This document shows positions 37,911 to 50,784 of a stretch of 64,000 bases of DNA, piece by piece (position 1 is the first letter of the stretch; each line of letters opens with the position of its first letter). Below the pieces are notes generated by a model that was not told the DNA's origin, did no database searches, and saw nothing but the letters and a program-made list of their open reading frames with translations. The translations under genes were made by a program, and so were the position numbers. The DNA comes from Glandiceps talaboti (Eukaryota > Hemichordata > Enteropneusta > Spengelidae). The DNA lies in the NCBI RefSeq assembly GCF_964340395.1, contig NC_135567.1, positions 7,379,899-7,443,898 on the forward strand. The letters are read 5' to 3'.

Positions 37911-38995
37911 TGTAGGGTACTTGTTGGGTTAGTGGTTGTGCTAATCATTCAAAACCATCATGAACCGTCTTCTCTACTCTAAAGTAGGGAATTATGGCAT
38001 TGTAGCTATGGATTAGCTATGTTGATGACAGGCACCAACAGTATTCAGTGCATGTATCTACTGTTTACATTTTACGATTTATTATGCCTAGCCACAAAGT
38101 AGAAACAATAGACAATTCCAGATATCCCTACCCAAATGTACAGAAAGATAGTTCATAGTTCATGTAAATATGTTATATCTATCATTTTTAAAGAAGTCAT
38201 GAAATGTTGAATGGTGAAATTGGCTTTTCAGGACTTTTTGACATCAAGTGAGGCAGAGTGGACAAAACAGCCTTGCCTTGGTGTCCCTTTAATGTTGAGT
38301 TATTCCATTGATTGCCAGCTAGCAAATACAGGTGCTAGACTAGTCTAGTTCCTGACGACCATGTCCAAGTTTACACTATGTTATCTTCACACATTACATC
38401 TTGTCAATGTAGTTACTCTAGGCGTTAAATGTGGTTAATGCCAATAAATGATGACTAGGAGACAAGATGTGCCATTAAAGAAGAGGGGGGGGGGGACGAG
38501 CTCCATGTACAGGTGTTGTAGCAAACAACCATGTCATGAAGCCACTTACTGTTTGACCATTGGCAGGGAAAGGCTGAGTGAAGATAGAAATTAGTGTATA
38601 TATTAATGCAACATTGTTTGGTTTTGGATTGCAGCCCGTGCAGTTGATGGGAGTCATCCCCTGGCATTAACTGCGATTATACATGTATGACTATGCTATA
38701 ATCCCAACATTAAACCCAATGCTGGGCAAAGCACAAACTGCGCATGTCAGTAATAATCCATCACAAATTGACAGGCTGTCATCATCATCACTCATTAATA
38801 TTCATTTGGTACAGCTCTTTTGACTTTCGATAGAATTTAGCAAGGAAGCACAGTTGTTAATCATGTTTTCATTGGAATAACACACTAGGCACTCTCATCA
38901 TCACAGAATTTTGGTTTTATTGATCTTATAAGGGATACAACTTTTACCAACACATCCTGTTATAGTAATAAAATGTGCTGGGTTGCTGGGTTGCT

Positions 38996-38997
38996 GG

Positions 38998-39055
<58 letters not shown>

Positions 39056-39066
39056 CATTGTTGATG
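38996..39066 (+). repeat. (GTT)n microsatellite
   Basis: Trinucleotide run with a few GAT/CAT variants at the end. The poly-asparagine open frame on the minus strand is an artefact of it. Confidence 0.95.
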
Positions 39067-39578
39067 AGCAATGGGTCCTCTCCCATTGTCTGAATGCAAG
39101 TTTTGAGTAAATATTACTCTATTGTCATGGGAATATGTTGTGACTTACTACAGAGCCATAGAACACAACTTGACCTATCATCAGATTTTGTCGTACAGTG
39201 CGTAATTTTTTTCATTTCTAATTTTTCACTCAAATACGTTCATTATGTAATCATAAATTTGACAGTTCTTAACAAGTAAGTTTTAAAAGCCACTCAATTG
39301 TTTTAACTGTTTTCACAAACATTTCTGCTTCCACTAAAAGATTACACATCCAGACCTTTGATCTTTACCGATGACATAGTGTTGCTATAGAAAACAAACA
39401 CTGATGGTTCCTGTTTCTTGCCTGTCTGTGGCACCGATAGTATGACCAACAGTTTACTATGAATGTAAAAACGTAAAATCCGAAATCTACTCCAGAGTGC
39501 TGAAACTGAAATCATGTGGGGATGCGACAACGTCATCACATTTATATTGTAACAGTATTTCTCTTTGTTCTGTGTTCT

Positions 39579-39582
39579 GCAT

Positions 39583-39668
<86 letters not shown>
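39579..39668 (+). repeat. (ATTT)n microsatellite
   Basis: About 90 bp of pure ATTT tetranucleotide. Confidence 0.98.
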
Positions 39669-39669
<1 letters not shown>

Positions 39670-41828
39670 GGTTGTTTGATGCTAGTGTTATATTCTATGT
39701 GGGTGATAACACATACCACAACATACAGGGAAATTGTGTAATAAGGGGTTAGGGGAGAATTTGTTGTCTTCAATGAAGATAATAATAGTAGCTGCCACCA
39801 GGCAATGACTGACTTCCGTTTATCATTCGTTGAACTTCAGTAATAATAACTAAAGGTCATTTGACATTTAAAGTATCACGTACACAAGTCCTGATTTGAA
39901 CGCTGGCCAAGTCAAGGATCGTTGTCCAATCAGATTACATAAAACTACTGGTATTGAATTTATAGTCCATGAGCCAGATAGGGTGATTGGTACCAAAAAG
40001 TGATACCAAACGATATTTTCACCAGTGATGTATAATGCTATTCTAATATCAAAAATGTTTGGTGGACATTCCAAATGAGTAGCTTTTGGAGATTATACGA
40101 CTTTTTAATATTATGCATATATACAGCACAATGATTAAAATTCCAACTCTATATTCTAGGTCCTTGGCTCTACCACTAATACTAAGGTAGTTTTTCGGAT
40201 TATTCCCTACACTAATAATAATTACTTTTTGTCTAGTACGGATTTTCATGACATATACAAGGTGCCAAATACAGTTGTCCACTAAACATTTTTGAAATCT
40301 ACAGAAAAAATGGTTTTATAAAAGTAATGTTTTATTTGGTATCTTATTTTGGTACTAATTGGCTAAAATCAGGGTCTGGTTGATACACTAGTACTAAGGA
40401 TAAAGTGGAAAGGTAAGCTAGGTCGCTAAAAATGAAACAATTCATAATTACCGGAATGAACCTAACTATTAAAGTAATAATGTATATCGTTGTGTAAATA
40501 TGTTTTATTGTATTAATTATGATGATAATTGTTTGTTTATTCATTGAATGGAGGAAAAGACAATAAACACATGTACTTTTACTCTATCAAAGCTGAGTTG
40601 AACTTTTTTTTATGTTGTGAAATAATTATACACTTAGGGTCGAAACTAATTGCTCAATGTCAAATAAAAACATTTTTTTACTTTGCGGTGTGGAATGAGC
40701 CACTTTAGTTCTCATCCTACAACTGGCTTGGTATTCATAGCACTACATAATGGCTAGGTATTCATAGCACTACATACTACTACATACTGGCTAGGTATTC
40801 ATAGCACTACATTCTGGCTTGGTATCATAGCACTACATACTACTACATACTGGTTTGGTATTCATATCACTTCATACTGGCTTGATATTCATAGCACTAC
40901 ATACTGGCTTGGTATTCATAGCACTACATACTACTACATACTGGTTTGGTATTCATAGCACTACATACTGGCTTGGTATTCATATCACTACATACTACTA
41001 CATACTGGTTTGGTATTCATAGCACTACATTCTGGCTTGGTATTCATAGCACTACATACTACTACATACTGGTTTGGTATTCATATCACTACATACTACT
41101 ACATACTGGTTTGGTATTCATAGCACTACATACTACTACATTCTGGCTTGGTATTCATACTACTACATTCTGGCTTGGTATTCATATCACTACATACTAC
41201 TACATACTGGCTTGGTATTCATAGCACTACATACTACTACATACTGGATTTGTATTCATATCACTACATACTACTACATTCTGGCTTGGTATTCATAGCA
41301 CTACATACTGGCTTGGTATTCATAGCACTACATACTACTACATACTGGATTTGTATTCATAGCACTACATACTACTACATACTTCTACATACTGGCTTTG
41401 TAATCATAGTACTATATACTACTACATACTGTCTTTGTATTCATAGCACTAAACACTACTACATAACGGCTTTGTATTCATAGCACTACACACTACTACA
41501 TAATGGCTTTGTATTCAAGGCAGTACATACTACTACATACTGGATTTGTATTCATCGTACTACACACTACTACATACTGGATTTGTATTCATATCACTAC
41601 ATACTACTACATACTGGATTTGTATTCATAGTACTACACACTACTACATACTGGATTTGTATTCATATCACTACATATAACTACACACTGGATTTGTATT
41701 CATAGTACTACACACTACTACATACTGGATTTGTATTCATAGTACTACACACTACTACATACTGGCTTTGTATTCATAGTACTACACATTACTACATACT
41801 GGATTTGTATTCATAGCACTACATACTA

Positions 41829-41981
41829 TAGTCTTGCTGCTAGACGTTCGGGCTTTCTTTCGATAAAACTATAAGCGAACGAAGTTCGCGTGTGAGGGCC
41901 GGATGTTCCATCATCGATAGCGTTGTTCGGCTGTGTGTTGTATTTTATCGGAAGAACATCAGAGGGCTAGCTGATAGACTA
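41829..41981 (+). mobile_element. 9T MITE copy 2, inside the 37-bp satellite
   Basis: TAGTCTTGCTGCTAG to CTAGCTGATAGACTA, 153 bp, flanked on both sides by TACATACTA (41820-41828 and 41982-41990). Removing the element and one 9-mer leaves a normal satellite sequence. The GCGAACGAAGTTCGC palindrome is retained. Confidence 0.85.
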
Positions 41982-43238
41982 TACATACTACTACATACTT
42001 CTACATACTGGCTTTGTAATCATAGTACTATATACTACTACATACTGTCTTTGTATTCATAGCACTAAATACTACTACATAACGGCTTTGTATTCATAGC
42101 ACTACACACTACTACATAATGGCTTTGTATTCAAAGCAGTACATACTACTACATATTGGATTTGTATTCATAGCACTACATACTGCTATATACTGGCTTT
42201 GTATTCATAGCACTACATACTACTACATAATGGCTTTGTATTCATAGCACTACATACTACTACATACTGGCTTTGTATTCATATCACTACATACTACTAC
42301 ATACTGGTTTGGTATTCATAGCACTACATTCTGGCTTGGTATTCATAGTACTACATACTACTACATACTGGTTTGGTATTCATATCACTACATACTACTA
42401 CATACTGGTTTGGTATTCATAGCACTACATACTACTACATTCTGGCTTGGTATTCATACTACTACATTCTGGCTTGGTATTCATATCACTACATACTACT
42501 ACATACTGGCTTGGTATTCATAGCACTACATACTACTACATACTGGATTTGTATTCATATCACTACATACTACTACATTCTGGCTTGGTATTCATAGCAC
42601 TACATACTGGCTTGGTATTCATAGCACTACATACTACTACATACTGGATTTGTATTCATAGCACTACATACTACTACATACTTCTACATACTGGCTTTGT
42701 GATCATAGTACTATATACTACTACATACTGTCTTTGTATTCATAGCACTAAACACTACTACATAACGGCTTTGTATTCATAGCACTACACACTACTACAT
42801 AATGGCTTTGTATTCAAGGCAGTACATACTACTACATATTGGATTTGTATTCATAGCACTACATACTGCTATATACTGGCTTTGTATTCATAGCACTACA
42901 TACTACTACATACTGGATTTCTATTCATAGCACTACATACTACTACATACTGGATTTGTATTCATCGTACTACACACTACTACATACTGGATTTGTATTC
43001 ATATCACTACATACTACTACATACTGGATTTGTGTTCATAGTACTACACACTACTACATACTGGATTTGTATTCATATCACTACATATAACTACACACTG
43101 GATTTGTATTCATAGTACTACACACTACTACATACTGGATTTGTATTCATAGTACTACACACTACTACATACTGGCTTTGTATTCATAGTACTACACATT
43201 ACTACATACTGGATTTGTATTCATAGCACTACATACTA

Positions 43239-43394
43239 TAGTCTTGCTGCTAGACTTTCGGGCTTTCTTTCGATGCTAAAACTATAAGCGAACGAAGTTC
43301 GCGTGTGAGGGCCGGATGTTCCATCATCGATAGCGTTGTTCGGCTGTGTGTTGTATTTTATCGGAAGAACATCCGAGGGCTAGCTGATAGACTA
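43239..43394 (+). mobile_element. 9T MITE copy 3, amplified with the satellite
   Basis: 156 bp, nearly identical to the copy at 41829 and with the same flanking TACATACTA 9-mers (43230-43238 and 43395-43403). Because the surrounding satellite is also duplicated, it is a passenger of satellite amplification rather than a separate insertion. Confidence 0.85.
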
Positions 43395-43975
43395 TACATA
43401 CTACTACATACTTCTACATACTGGCTTTGTAATCATAGTACTATATACTACTACATACTGTCTTTGTATTCATAGCACTAAATACTACTACATAACGGCT
43501 TTGTATTCATAGCACTACACACTACTACATAATGGCTTTGTATTCAAAGCAGTACATACTACTACATATTGGATTTGTATTCATAGCACTACATACTGCT
43601 ATATACTGGCTTTGTATTCATAGCACTACATACTACTACATAATGGCTTTGTATTCATAGCACTACATACTACTACATACTGGCTTTGTATTCATAGCAC
43701 TACATACTACTACATATTGGCTTTGTATTCATAGCACTACACACTACTACATAATGGCTTTGTATTCAAAGCACTACATACTACTACATACTGGCTTTGT
43801 ATTCATAGCACTACACACTACTACATATTGGCTTTGTATCCATAGCACTACATACCCGCGGTACTACTACTACATACTGGCTTTGTATTCATAGCACTAC
43901 ATATCTGGCCCGAGTACGATTAAAGAGACAAGTTTACAGAGTGTATATATAACGATTAGAGTTTAATGATTTATT

Positions 43976-44103
<128 letters not shown>

Positions 44104-44364
44104 ATAATTTTACCATTGACTAATATGGACAAAGATGTAAAATGAGTACACATTCGATGGATTGCTAATATTTGGTAGCCTTGTATGTAATTCTTTCGTT
44201 ATTTGCTTTCACACTCAACATAGTCGAGTTACATTGCTTTTTGCCGAACAGTGTTGAGTGAAACGCGTGCACCGTTAAGGAGGACTGCCCTACACTGTAC
44301 ACAATTGAGTAAATTCTCTGTAACATGAAAAGGACCAGAATTACTCACGGAGGCAGAACGACTA

Positions 44365-46083
44365 AACTACTACTGTGGTAGAAAACCCCAGTGTAGGTCG
44401 CCCTGGCAACCACTGCCTGTTGTACAAGAACTTAGTGCCTTTGATGCTTACGAAACTGCCGCATATAAAGAGGATACTGGGTAATCTATGCAAATACGGG
44501 AAATTCGATCTGCTGTACGGAGCACTAGCTTCTGGCTCTTGTTTTCAGCATTTTTTCTGTACTCCGAGAAACACACATGTCATAAATCATGCACGAATTG
44601 TTTGTGAATGTCGTAGGATGGTAACTTGATACACATATTAGTTGAAAATCAATCAGTTTGTTTCATAGAACGTAAACAAAACTTTCAAAATGGGACAAAT
44701 GCGCCTGCAAACGGCCGTCAATAAAGCGTTAGATTTTGTGTCCCTCAGAATTATTCAAATATGCGACATTTCCATGTGGTGTTTACTCCCATGATAAGAG
44801 CTGCCTTCTCCCACGTATGATATAGCATACCAATAGCAAACACTCATGGCGAGAAATGCATGTTGTTCTAAAATTAATGTATTATTATTTTTATTACAGT
44901 CTACTACATACGTAACGGCACGTGATCTTGTCAACGAGTGGTTATATGATGAGCCGATCGTTCAATCGTATTGGCAACTTTTACAGGCATCGCACGAATT
45001 TTCAGGACGGCAACTTACTGACGTTACCAGCATGCAAAGACGCTCACGGCTACAGGTGTATTTGAGATATCCAAGGGCAAAGAGATGTTGTTTATTGGTA
45101 AACACGTGAACATAAAACCATAATTCCTGTTACGCATGTGTGTAGCTGTGTAAAACTCGAGTTGTACTGTACTAGCTGTTTAGTCTCTTGGACAATTCCT
45201 ATATCACCATGGATACTATCAAGGTAGCACATATGCAATATTGTTTACTCGTCTAGAAGAACAACTAAGGTCTACATGCCTAGCTTATCAGAGTAGTTTA
45301 ATCAATGATTCATTTTGAAACATTACAGTTTCAATAATTTACCTATGTAAATATTAGTTATAGTTGAATAAAGTTCAGTAGTAGCTTGCTTGCTTGGTAA
45401 CAGACTTCTGGTGCGTCGTTCCCTCTTTTATAAACCAATCCCTCACAAACATGTCATTGTCGAAGTTGACATGGGTTCAATCAATGTTATGCACTTTTTG
45501 TTATTATATTAGTCTGATAAGCCTTAGCGTGTAACCGATATGTGTGAACAACACAGATAGGGAATGTTTCTATTTTCAATTGGTGTTCAAACACCAGTGA
45601 GTCACCACAAGTTCTCCACCTCCAAAAGATACAGCCAGTCATGTGTAAAATAGGGTGACAGGCACCAAGAGTTCCACCATTAATGAGGTAAACGTATAGG
45701 GAATTCCCCTTCTCAGTCCCCGCTTTATGAATATTAATGAGTTTTCACACAACATCAAAGTGTGAGGGCAGAAATCCCTTCTGAAGGTGACTATGGCGAC
45801 TCCTGACTCCTGACTCAACAAACATAATAGTTGAACTACTCATATTAGTATACTTACTAAACTGTCATGAAGGAAAGATAATTTGTAGTAAATCACTCCG
45901 AGATATGGAGATTGAAAAGTACCAAATATTCTTACATATCACAATTTATTGCACATCTGAATTTTCTGCACACATAATAGTTACACTGCACTAAATTTAA
46001 GACTGCAGCAATCAATTCAACGGCCTTCGGAATAAAGACTGACATACACCATAGACCCTCAATATATATGCATACACACAATT
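44365..46083 (+). repeat. Duplicated module, copy 1 (leads into 37-bp satellite)
   Basis: This 1.7-kb unique-looking segment recurs in part at 47180-48175 (its first half) and at 54602-56107 (its second half, from CATGCAAAGACGCTCACGGC onward). It ends at the start of satellite array 2. Copies 1 and 3 share the approach sequence CAACGGCCTTCGGAATAAAG before the satellite. It carries the empty site of the MITE that is present in copy 3: around 45375-45390 it reads CAGTAGTAGCTTGCTTG without interruption. Confidence 0.85.
44900..45055 (+). CDS. Possible exon of unknown function inside module copy 1
   Basis: A 156-bp stretch is bounded by an acceptor (TTTTTATTACAG) and a donor (CTACAG/GTGTAT), and is open in frame: STTYVTARDLVNEWLYDEPI, then VQSYWQLLQASHEF, then SGRQLTDVTSMQRRSRLQ. 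I do not recognise a domain. The copy at 48032-48169 keeps the frame for 44 codons, but six of those codons change the amino acid and only about three differences are silent. It then hits a stop and has lost the donor. That pattern does not indicate protein-level constraint, so this may be an old exon or a chance frame. Confidence 0.25.
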
Positions 46084-47066
46084 AGCACTACATACTACTA
46101 CATACTGGCTTTGTATTCATAGCAATACATATAACTACATACTGGCTTTGTATTCATAGCACTACATACTACTACATACTGGCTTTGTAGTGATTCATAT
46201 CACTGCATACTGCTACATACTGGCTTTGTATTCATAGCACTACATACTACTACATACTGGCTTTGTAGTGATTCATATCACTGCATACTGCTACATACTG
46301 GCTTGGCCTTCATAGCACTACATACTATTACATACTGGCTTTGTATGTATAGCAATACATATAACTACACACTGGCTTTGTATTCATATCACTACATATT
46401 ACTACATACTGGCTTTGTATTCATAGCACTACACACTACTACATACTGGCTTGGTATTCATAGCACTACACACTACTACATACCGGATTTCTATTCATAG
46501 CACTACATACTACTACATACTGGCTTTGTATTCATAGCACTACATACTACTACATACTGGCTTTGTATTCATAGCACTACATACTACTACATACCGGCTT
46601 TGTATTCATAGCACTACATACTACTACATACTGGCTTTGTATTCATATCACTACATACTACTACATACTGGCTTTGTATTCATATCACTACATACTACTA
46701 CATACTGGCTTTGTATTCATAGCACTGCATACTACTACATACCGGCTTTGTATTCATAGACTACACACTACTACATACTGGCTTTATATTCATAGCACTA
46801 CACACTACTACATATATTAGCTTTGTATTCATAACACTAGTGTATACATACTACTACATATACTGGCTTTGTATTCATAGCACTACATACTACTACATAT
46901 ACTGGCTTTGTATTCATAGCACTACATACTACTACATATACTGGCTTTGTATTCATAGCACTACATACTACTACATATACTGGCTTTGTATTCATAACAC
47001 TACATACTACTACATACTGGCCTTGTATTCATAGCACTACATACTACTACATACTGGCTTTATTTT
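46084..47066 (+). repeat. 37-bp satellite, array 2 (1.0 kb)
   Basis: Same unit as array 1, with a set of 39-bp units (ACATATACTGG in place of ACATACTGG) at 46850-46990. It begins immediately after module copy 1 and ends shortly before module copy 2. Confidence 0.95.
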
Positions 47067-47179
47067 GCTGTCTGAAACAATTTTCAATTTCGGTCAATTT
47101 ATTACGGGGGGGGGGGGAGCTCTGAGGAATTAAGTGTTTTATCCTACATTGAACTATTGATCTGGCCCCATATTGGAAG
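47067..47179. other. Short spacer with a G-run
   Basis: A run of about 13 G lies near 47106-47118; nothing else is recognised. Confidence 0.5.
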
Positions 47180-48175
47180 GTAAACTACTACTGTGGTAGA
47201 AAACCCCAGTGTAGGTCGCCCTGGCAACCACTGCCTGTTGTACAAGAACTGAGTGCCTATAATGCTTACAAAACTGTCGTACATAAAAAGGATTCTGGGT
47301 AATTCATGCAAATACGGGAAATTCGATCTGTTGTACGGAGCACTAGCTTCGGGCTCTTGTTTTCAGCATTTTTTCTGTACTCCGAGAAACACACAGGTCA
47401 TAAATCATGCACGAATTGTTTGTGAATGTCGTAGGATGGTAACTTGATACACATATTAGTTGAAAATCAATCAGTTTGTTTCATAGAACGTAAAACATCT
47501 TTCAAAATGGGACAATGCTCCTGCAAACTGCCGTCAAGAAAGCGTTAGATTGTGTGTCCCTCAGAATTATTCAAATATGCGACATTTACATGTGGTGTTT
47601 ACACCCATGATAAGAGCTGCCTTATACCAATAGCAAACACTCACGGCGAGAGATGCATGTTGTTCTAAAATAAATGTATTGCCAAGTAACCCACCTGGCC
47701 AGGGAGTAATGTACAATAAATGACTAAAACAACCACTTGAATGCTACAAAAACATGGTTTAATTATTCACCAACACCAAAACACAAGTTCCTGAATTCAA
47801 GAGACTTTTTTTCCGTTTGTTTAGTCATCAGAACTGCGACTCCGATAATAAGCCCACATCCCGGCAAGCAAGGCGTTACACTTACTGTAGATGTTACCTC
47901 GTTTACTTGTACCTGCAACTCTCGATTTTTAAACATCCGACATAGCTTGGAGGATCCCCTGATGCCAAAGTGTAGACGTGTTCATTGTTTACACACGATG
48001 AGATTCATCGTACACAAATATATAAAACACTACAGTCTACTACATACGTAAGGTCACGTGATCTTGTCAACGAGTGGTTATGTGATGAGCCAATCGTTCA
48101 ATCGTATTGGCAACTTTTACAGGCATCGCAGGAATTTTCAGGATGGCAACTTGCTGATGTTACAAGCTAGTAATT
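47180..48175 (+). repeat. Duplicated module, copy 2, with a 350-bp substitution
   Basis: 47185-47680 matches 44365-44880, and 48032-48170 matches 44900-45030. Between them 47684-48031 is unrelated to copy 1, so sequence was inserted or replaced there. The block that codes CKYGKFDLLYGALASGSCFQ is kept in both copies. However, a GTG rather than an ATG opens each short frame and the differences include frame-neutral and frame-altering changes, so I do not call it a gene. Confidence 0.8.
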
Positions 48176-48282
48176 AGTGCGCAATATTTAAAGTTAAATT
48201 GACAATTACAGAGACACATTTCTATTTTGTAACGGATGTGGCTGCATGTTAACTCGGCAGAAACCCATTTCTGTATTTCTTA

Positions 48283-49107
48283 TAGAATATAATAGAATAG
48301 GATAGAATATAATAGAATGGAATAGAATAGAATAGAATAGAATAGAATAGAATAGAATAGAATAGAATAGAATAGAATAGAAGAGAATAGGATAGAATGG
48401 AATGGAATGGAATGGAATGGAATAGAATAGAATGGAATGGAATGGGATGGGATGGGATGGGATGGGATGGGATGGAATGGAATGGGATGGGATGGGATGG
48501 GATGGGATGGGATGGGATGGGATGGAATGGAATGGAATGGAATGGAATAGAATAGAATAGAATAGAATAGAATAGAATAGAAGAGGAGAGGAGAGAATAG
48601 AATAGAATAGAATAGAATGGGATGGGATGGGATGGGATGGGATGGGATGGGATGGGATGGGATGGGATGGGATGGAATGGAATGGAATGGAATGGAATGG
48701 AATGGAATAGAATAGAATAGAATAGAATAGAATAGAAGAGGAGAGGATAGAATGGAATGGAATGGAATGGGATGGGATGGGATGGGATGGGATGTTTGGG
48801 ATGGGATGGAATGGAATGGAATGGAATGGAATGGAATAGGATAGGATAGGATAGGATGGAATGGAATGGGATGGGATAGGATGGAATGGAATGGAATGGA
48901 ATGGAATGGAATGGAATGGGATGGGATGGGATGGGATGGGATGGGATGGAATGGAATGGAATGGAATGGAATGGAATAGAATAGGATAGGATAGGATAGA
49001 ATAGAATAGAATAGAATATGATAGGATAGGATAGAATAGAATAGAATAGAATAGAATAGAATAGAATAGAATAGAATAGAAAAGAATAGAAAAGAATAGA
49101 ATAGAAT
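48283..49107 (+). repeat. Pentanucleotide satellite (AGAAT/GGAAT/GGGAT variants)
   Basis: About 820 bp of five-base units ordered in blocks: AATAG, AATGG and GATGG stretches alternate. Markers such as GAGGAGAGGA near 48582 and 48737 recur at about 155 bp, so blocks have been duplicated. The unit resembles the GGAAT pentamer of vertebrate satellites II/III, probably by convergence. A 305-codon minus-strand open frame (serine, isoleucine, proline, histidine) arises because the repeat lacks stops in that frame. Confidence 0.97.
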
Positions 49108-49522
49108 ATAACTTTATTGTCAATTTACGGAAGTTTTCCTTTCACTTCACCAAAATATAAAAGGCATATTAAATTACATATATACAGTATAAATAATTAC
49201 AGTAACGTAAACACTGTAGTAGCGATAGAAATCAGTTACAATCTTCTAGAAAAATATCCTAGATCTTTAAGAAATTGTCAGAAGCTTAAATCACAGGTCT
49301 GAGTTCAGTGTGGTTATTGCACATGGTTAAAATGATTTTTAAAAAATCTTACAAGTTAAAGGTACTCTATATCGTCTTCCTGAAGGTATCAAATCAAACT
49401 GCGAGTACAAAGGATGTCAGGTATCACTAACAATTACTTGGGCTTTCCTGCGGACGGGGAGTTTGTAGAGGTCATAGAGCTGACTATTTCTTACCAATTA
49501 CTTTCCTAGCCATATTTATTTA
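49108..49522. other. Unique spacer, nothing recognised
   Basis: No repeat family, coding exon or RNA gene is visible between the pentamer array and the palindrome. Confidence 0.5.
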
Positions 49523-49664
49523 AGCAATAACCCCCGCCGAAGGCGGGTATACACGAGATTTTGGTACAATTCGCGACATATAGCACGAGCCGAATGGCGA
49601 GTGCTATATGGAGCGAATTGTACCAAATTCGAGTGTATACACGCCTTCGGCGGGAGTTATTGCT
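49523..49664. mobile_element. 142-bp near-perfect palindrome (64-bp arms)
   Basis: Left arm 49523-49586 (AGCAATAAC, CCGCCGAAGGCG, TTTGGTACAATTCGC, CATATAGCAC) and right arm 49601-49664 are inverted repeats with about eight mismatches, around a 14-base loop. Each arm contains its own small hairpin, CCGCCGAAGGCGG. This is likely a foldback MITE. I cannot define a clear target-site duplication. Confidence 0.8.
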
Positions 49665-50463
49665 ATTATATTATATCAAAATGTGTGTATATTTCTTCTA
49701 AATGTGATTCTGTGGTTATTTATATGCCCGAAAAGGCGAATTCGCACGTACAGAAAAAGATCGTCGGTAATAGATCGTCGGGAACGAGCATATTTTAATG
49801 AGTGGATACGTTCATTTAGCCCCCACACACACTGCATGAACACAACCATACACTGCATTGCAATGCATTGCATTGCATTGATAAATTACTTTATTTACAT
49901 CATATAATGCATAACGAAAACGCGTTGAAAACTAGCAACAAAGAAAACGGGGCAAGAGGTCAAAGAAAGTAACAATTTTGTTTGGATATTTTCATAAGAA
50001 CAATACAATCTTGTACACTGCTAAAAATAGATGTCTCGGCGTTGAATCGAGAAAGCGCGAGACAGTAAATCAGAGACGCGACGTTACACAGTCTACTTTA
50101 ATTTAATGGGTAACAAATTGAACATTGACCGAACCTGAAAATGTACAGTTTTGAAATAATCCTGACGCACCTTGACTGATGGTTAAAAGTTGAATCGGTG
50201 TTGCTTGATTCAACGCGTAACGAGAGTAGGACGCTGAGACGGCTCGTTGCATTGGGAGAACTTGTACCTTATCAGTGATGTTGAAGCCACTGATCGATCG
50301 TTGCTTTCGATCGCAAGGTCATCAGTGGAATTATTTGGACTACTGTAACCCAAACTATTGTACAGGTTACCTGACACACCTTTACTCTGGGGAAGTGTTA
50401 ACTTATTGGTATAAGAACGAACACATTCAGCTTGTATGTACTATTCATATGCTAGTTTAGGGG
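49665..50463. other. Unique spacer, nothing recognised
   Basis: The short open frames here show no recognisable motif or splice structure. A TGCAT-rich short repeat (GCATTGCAATGCATTGCATT) lies near 49854. Confidence 0.45.
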
Positions 50464-50497
50464 CCCATTTTACCACTGCCAGCCGTGGTAAAATGGG
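50464..50497. repeat. Short perfect hairpin (13-bp stem, 8-nt loop)
   Basis: CCCATTTTACCAC is followed by an 8-base loop and the exact complement GTGGTAAAATGGG. A third partial copy (GGGATTTTACCACAG) follows directly. Confidence 0.7.
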
Positions 50498-50784
50498 ATT
50501 TTACCACAGTTATTATCCAATCAGAATGGCGCATAGTAGCATGATATAATATAATTTTATTTTTACCAGTCAAGTTGCCATACCATACTGAAATGTTAGA
50601 ACTTAGCATACTTTCTATAAAATCCTTGTATACATTTTCAAGACCATTTTCACTAACGTCAAAACTCCGTAGCCTCCCCAGTAAAAACATACGCTGCATG
50701 GCCTTCTTAACAATACAGTTAGTGTTTTCAGTGAAATTTAGTTTATAAAATATAAGTTTGCAATGTATTGAAAACAGAACTGAA

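Larger units (their letters stand above)
37911..40734. other. Intergenic stretch with microsatellites only
   Basis: I find no coding exon. It holds a G-run at 38486, a GTT run at 38996-39066 and an ATTT run at 39579-39668. A 14-bp palindrome CTAGACTAGTCTAG lies at 38335-38348. Confidence 0.5.
40735..43905 (+). repeat. 37-bp satellite, array 1 (3.2 kb) with embedded MITE copies
   Basis: The basic 37-bp unit combines TGGCTTTGTATTCATAGCAC with TACATACTACTACATAC; variants read CTTGGTATTC or GATTTGTATTC. Shorter units lacking one ACTAC step occur at the start. A block of about 1.3 kb is duplicated: 41074-41483 repeats at 42373-42782 almost exactly (offset 1299 bp). The two embedded 9T MITE copies are 1410 bp apart, that is 1299 plus three units of 37. 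The tyrosine- and histidine-rich open frames across it are artefacts. Confidence 0.97.

Noticed and set aside
40946-43000. Frames such as YWFGIHSTTYYYIL in the 37-bp satellite
   Set aside because: Repeat translation; the same applies to the frames at 46303-47034 and 56107-58546.
44375-44629. 84-codon frame with CKYGKFDLLYGALASGSC, repeated at 47253
   Set aside because: It starts with GTG in both copies, has no domain, and upstream frames differ between copies; treated as part of the duplicated module.
48206-49123. 305-codon minus-strand frame rich in Ser-Ile-Pro-Phe-His
   Set aside because: Translation of the pentanucleotide satellite; only the ends lie outside it.
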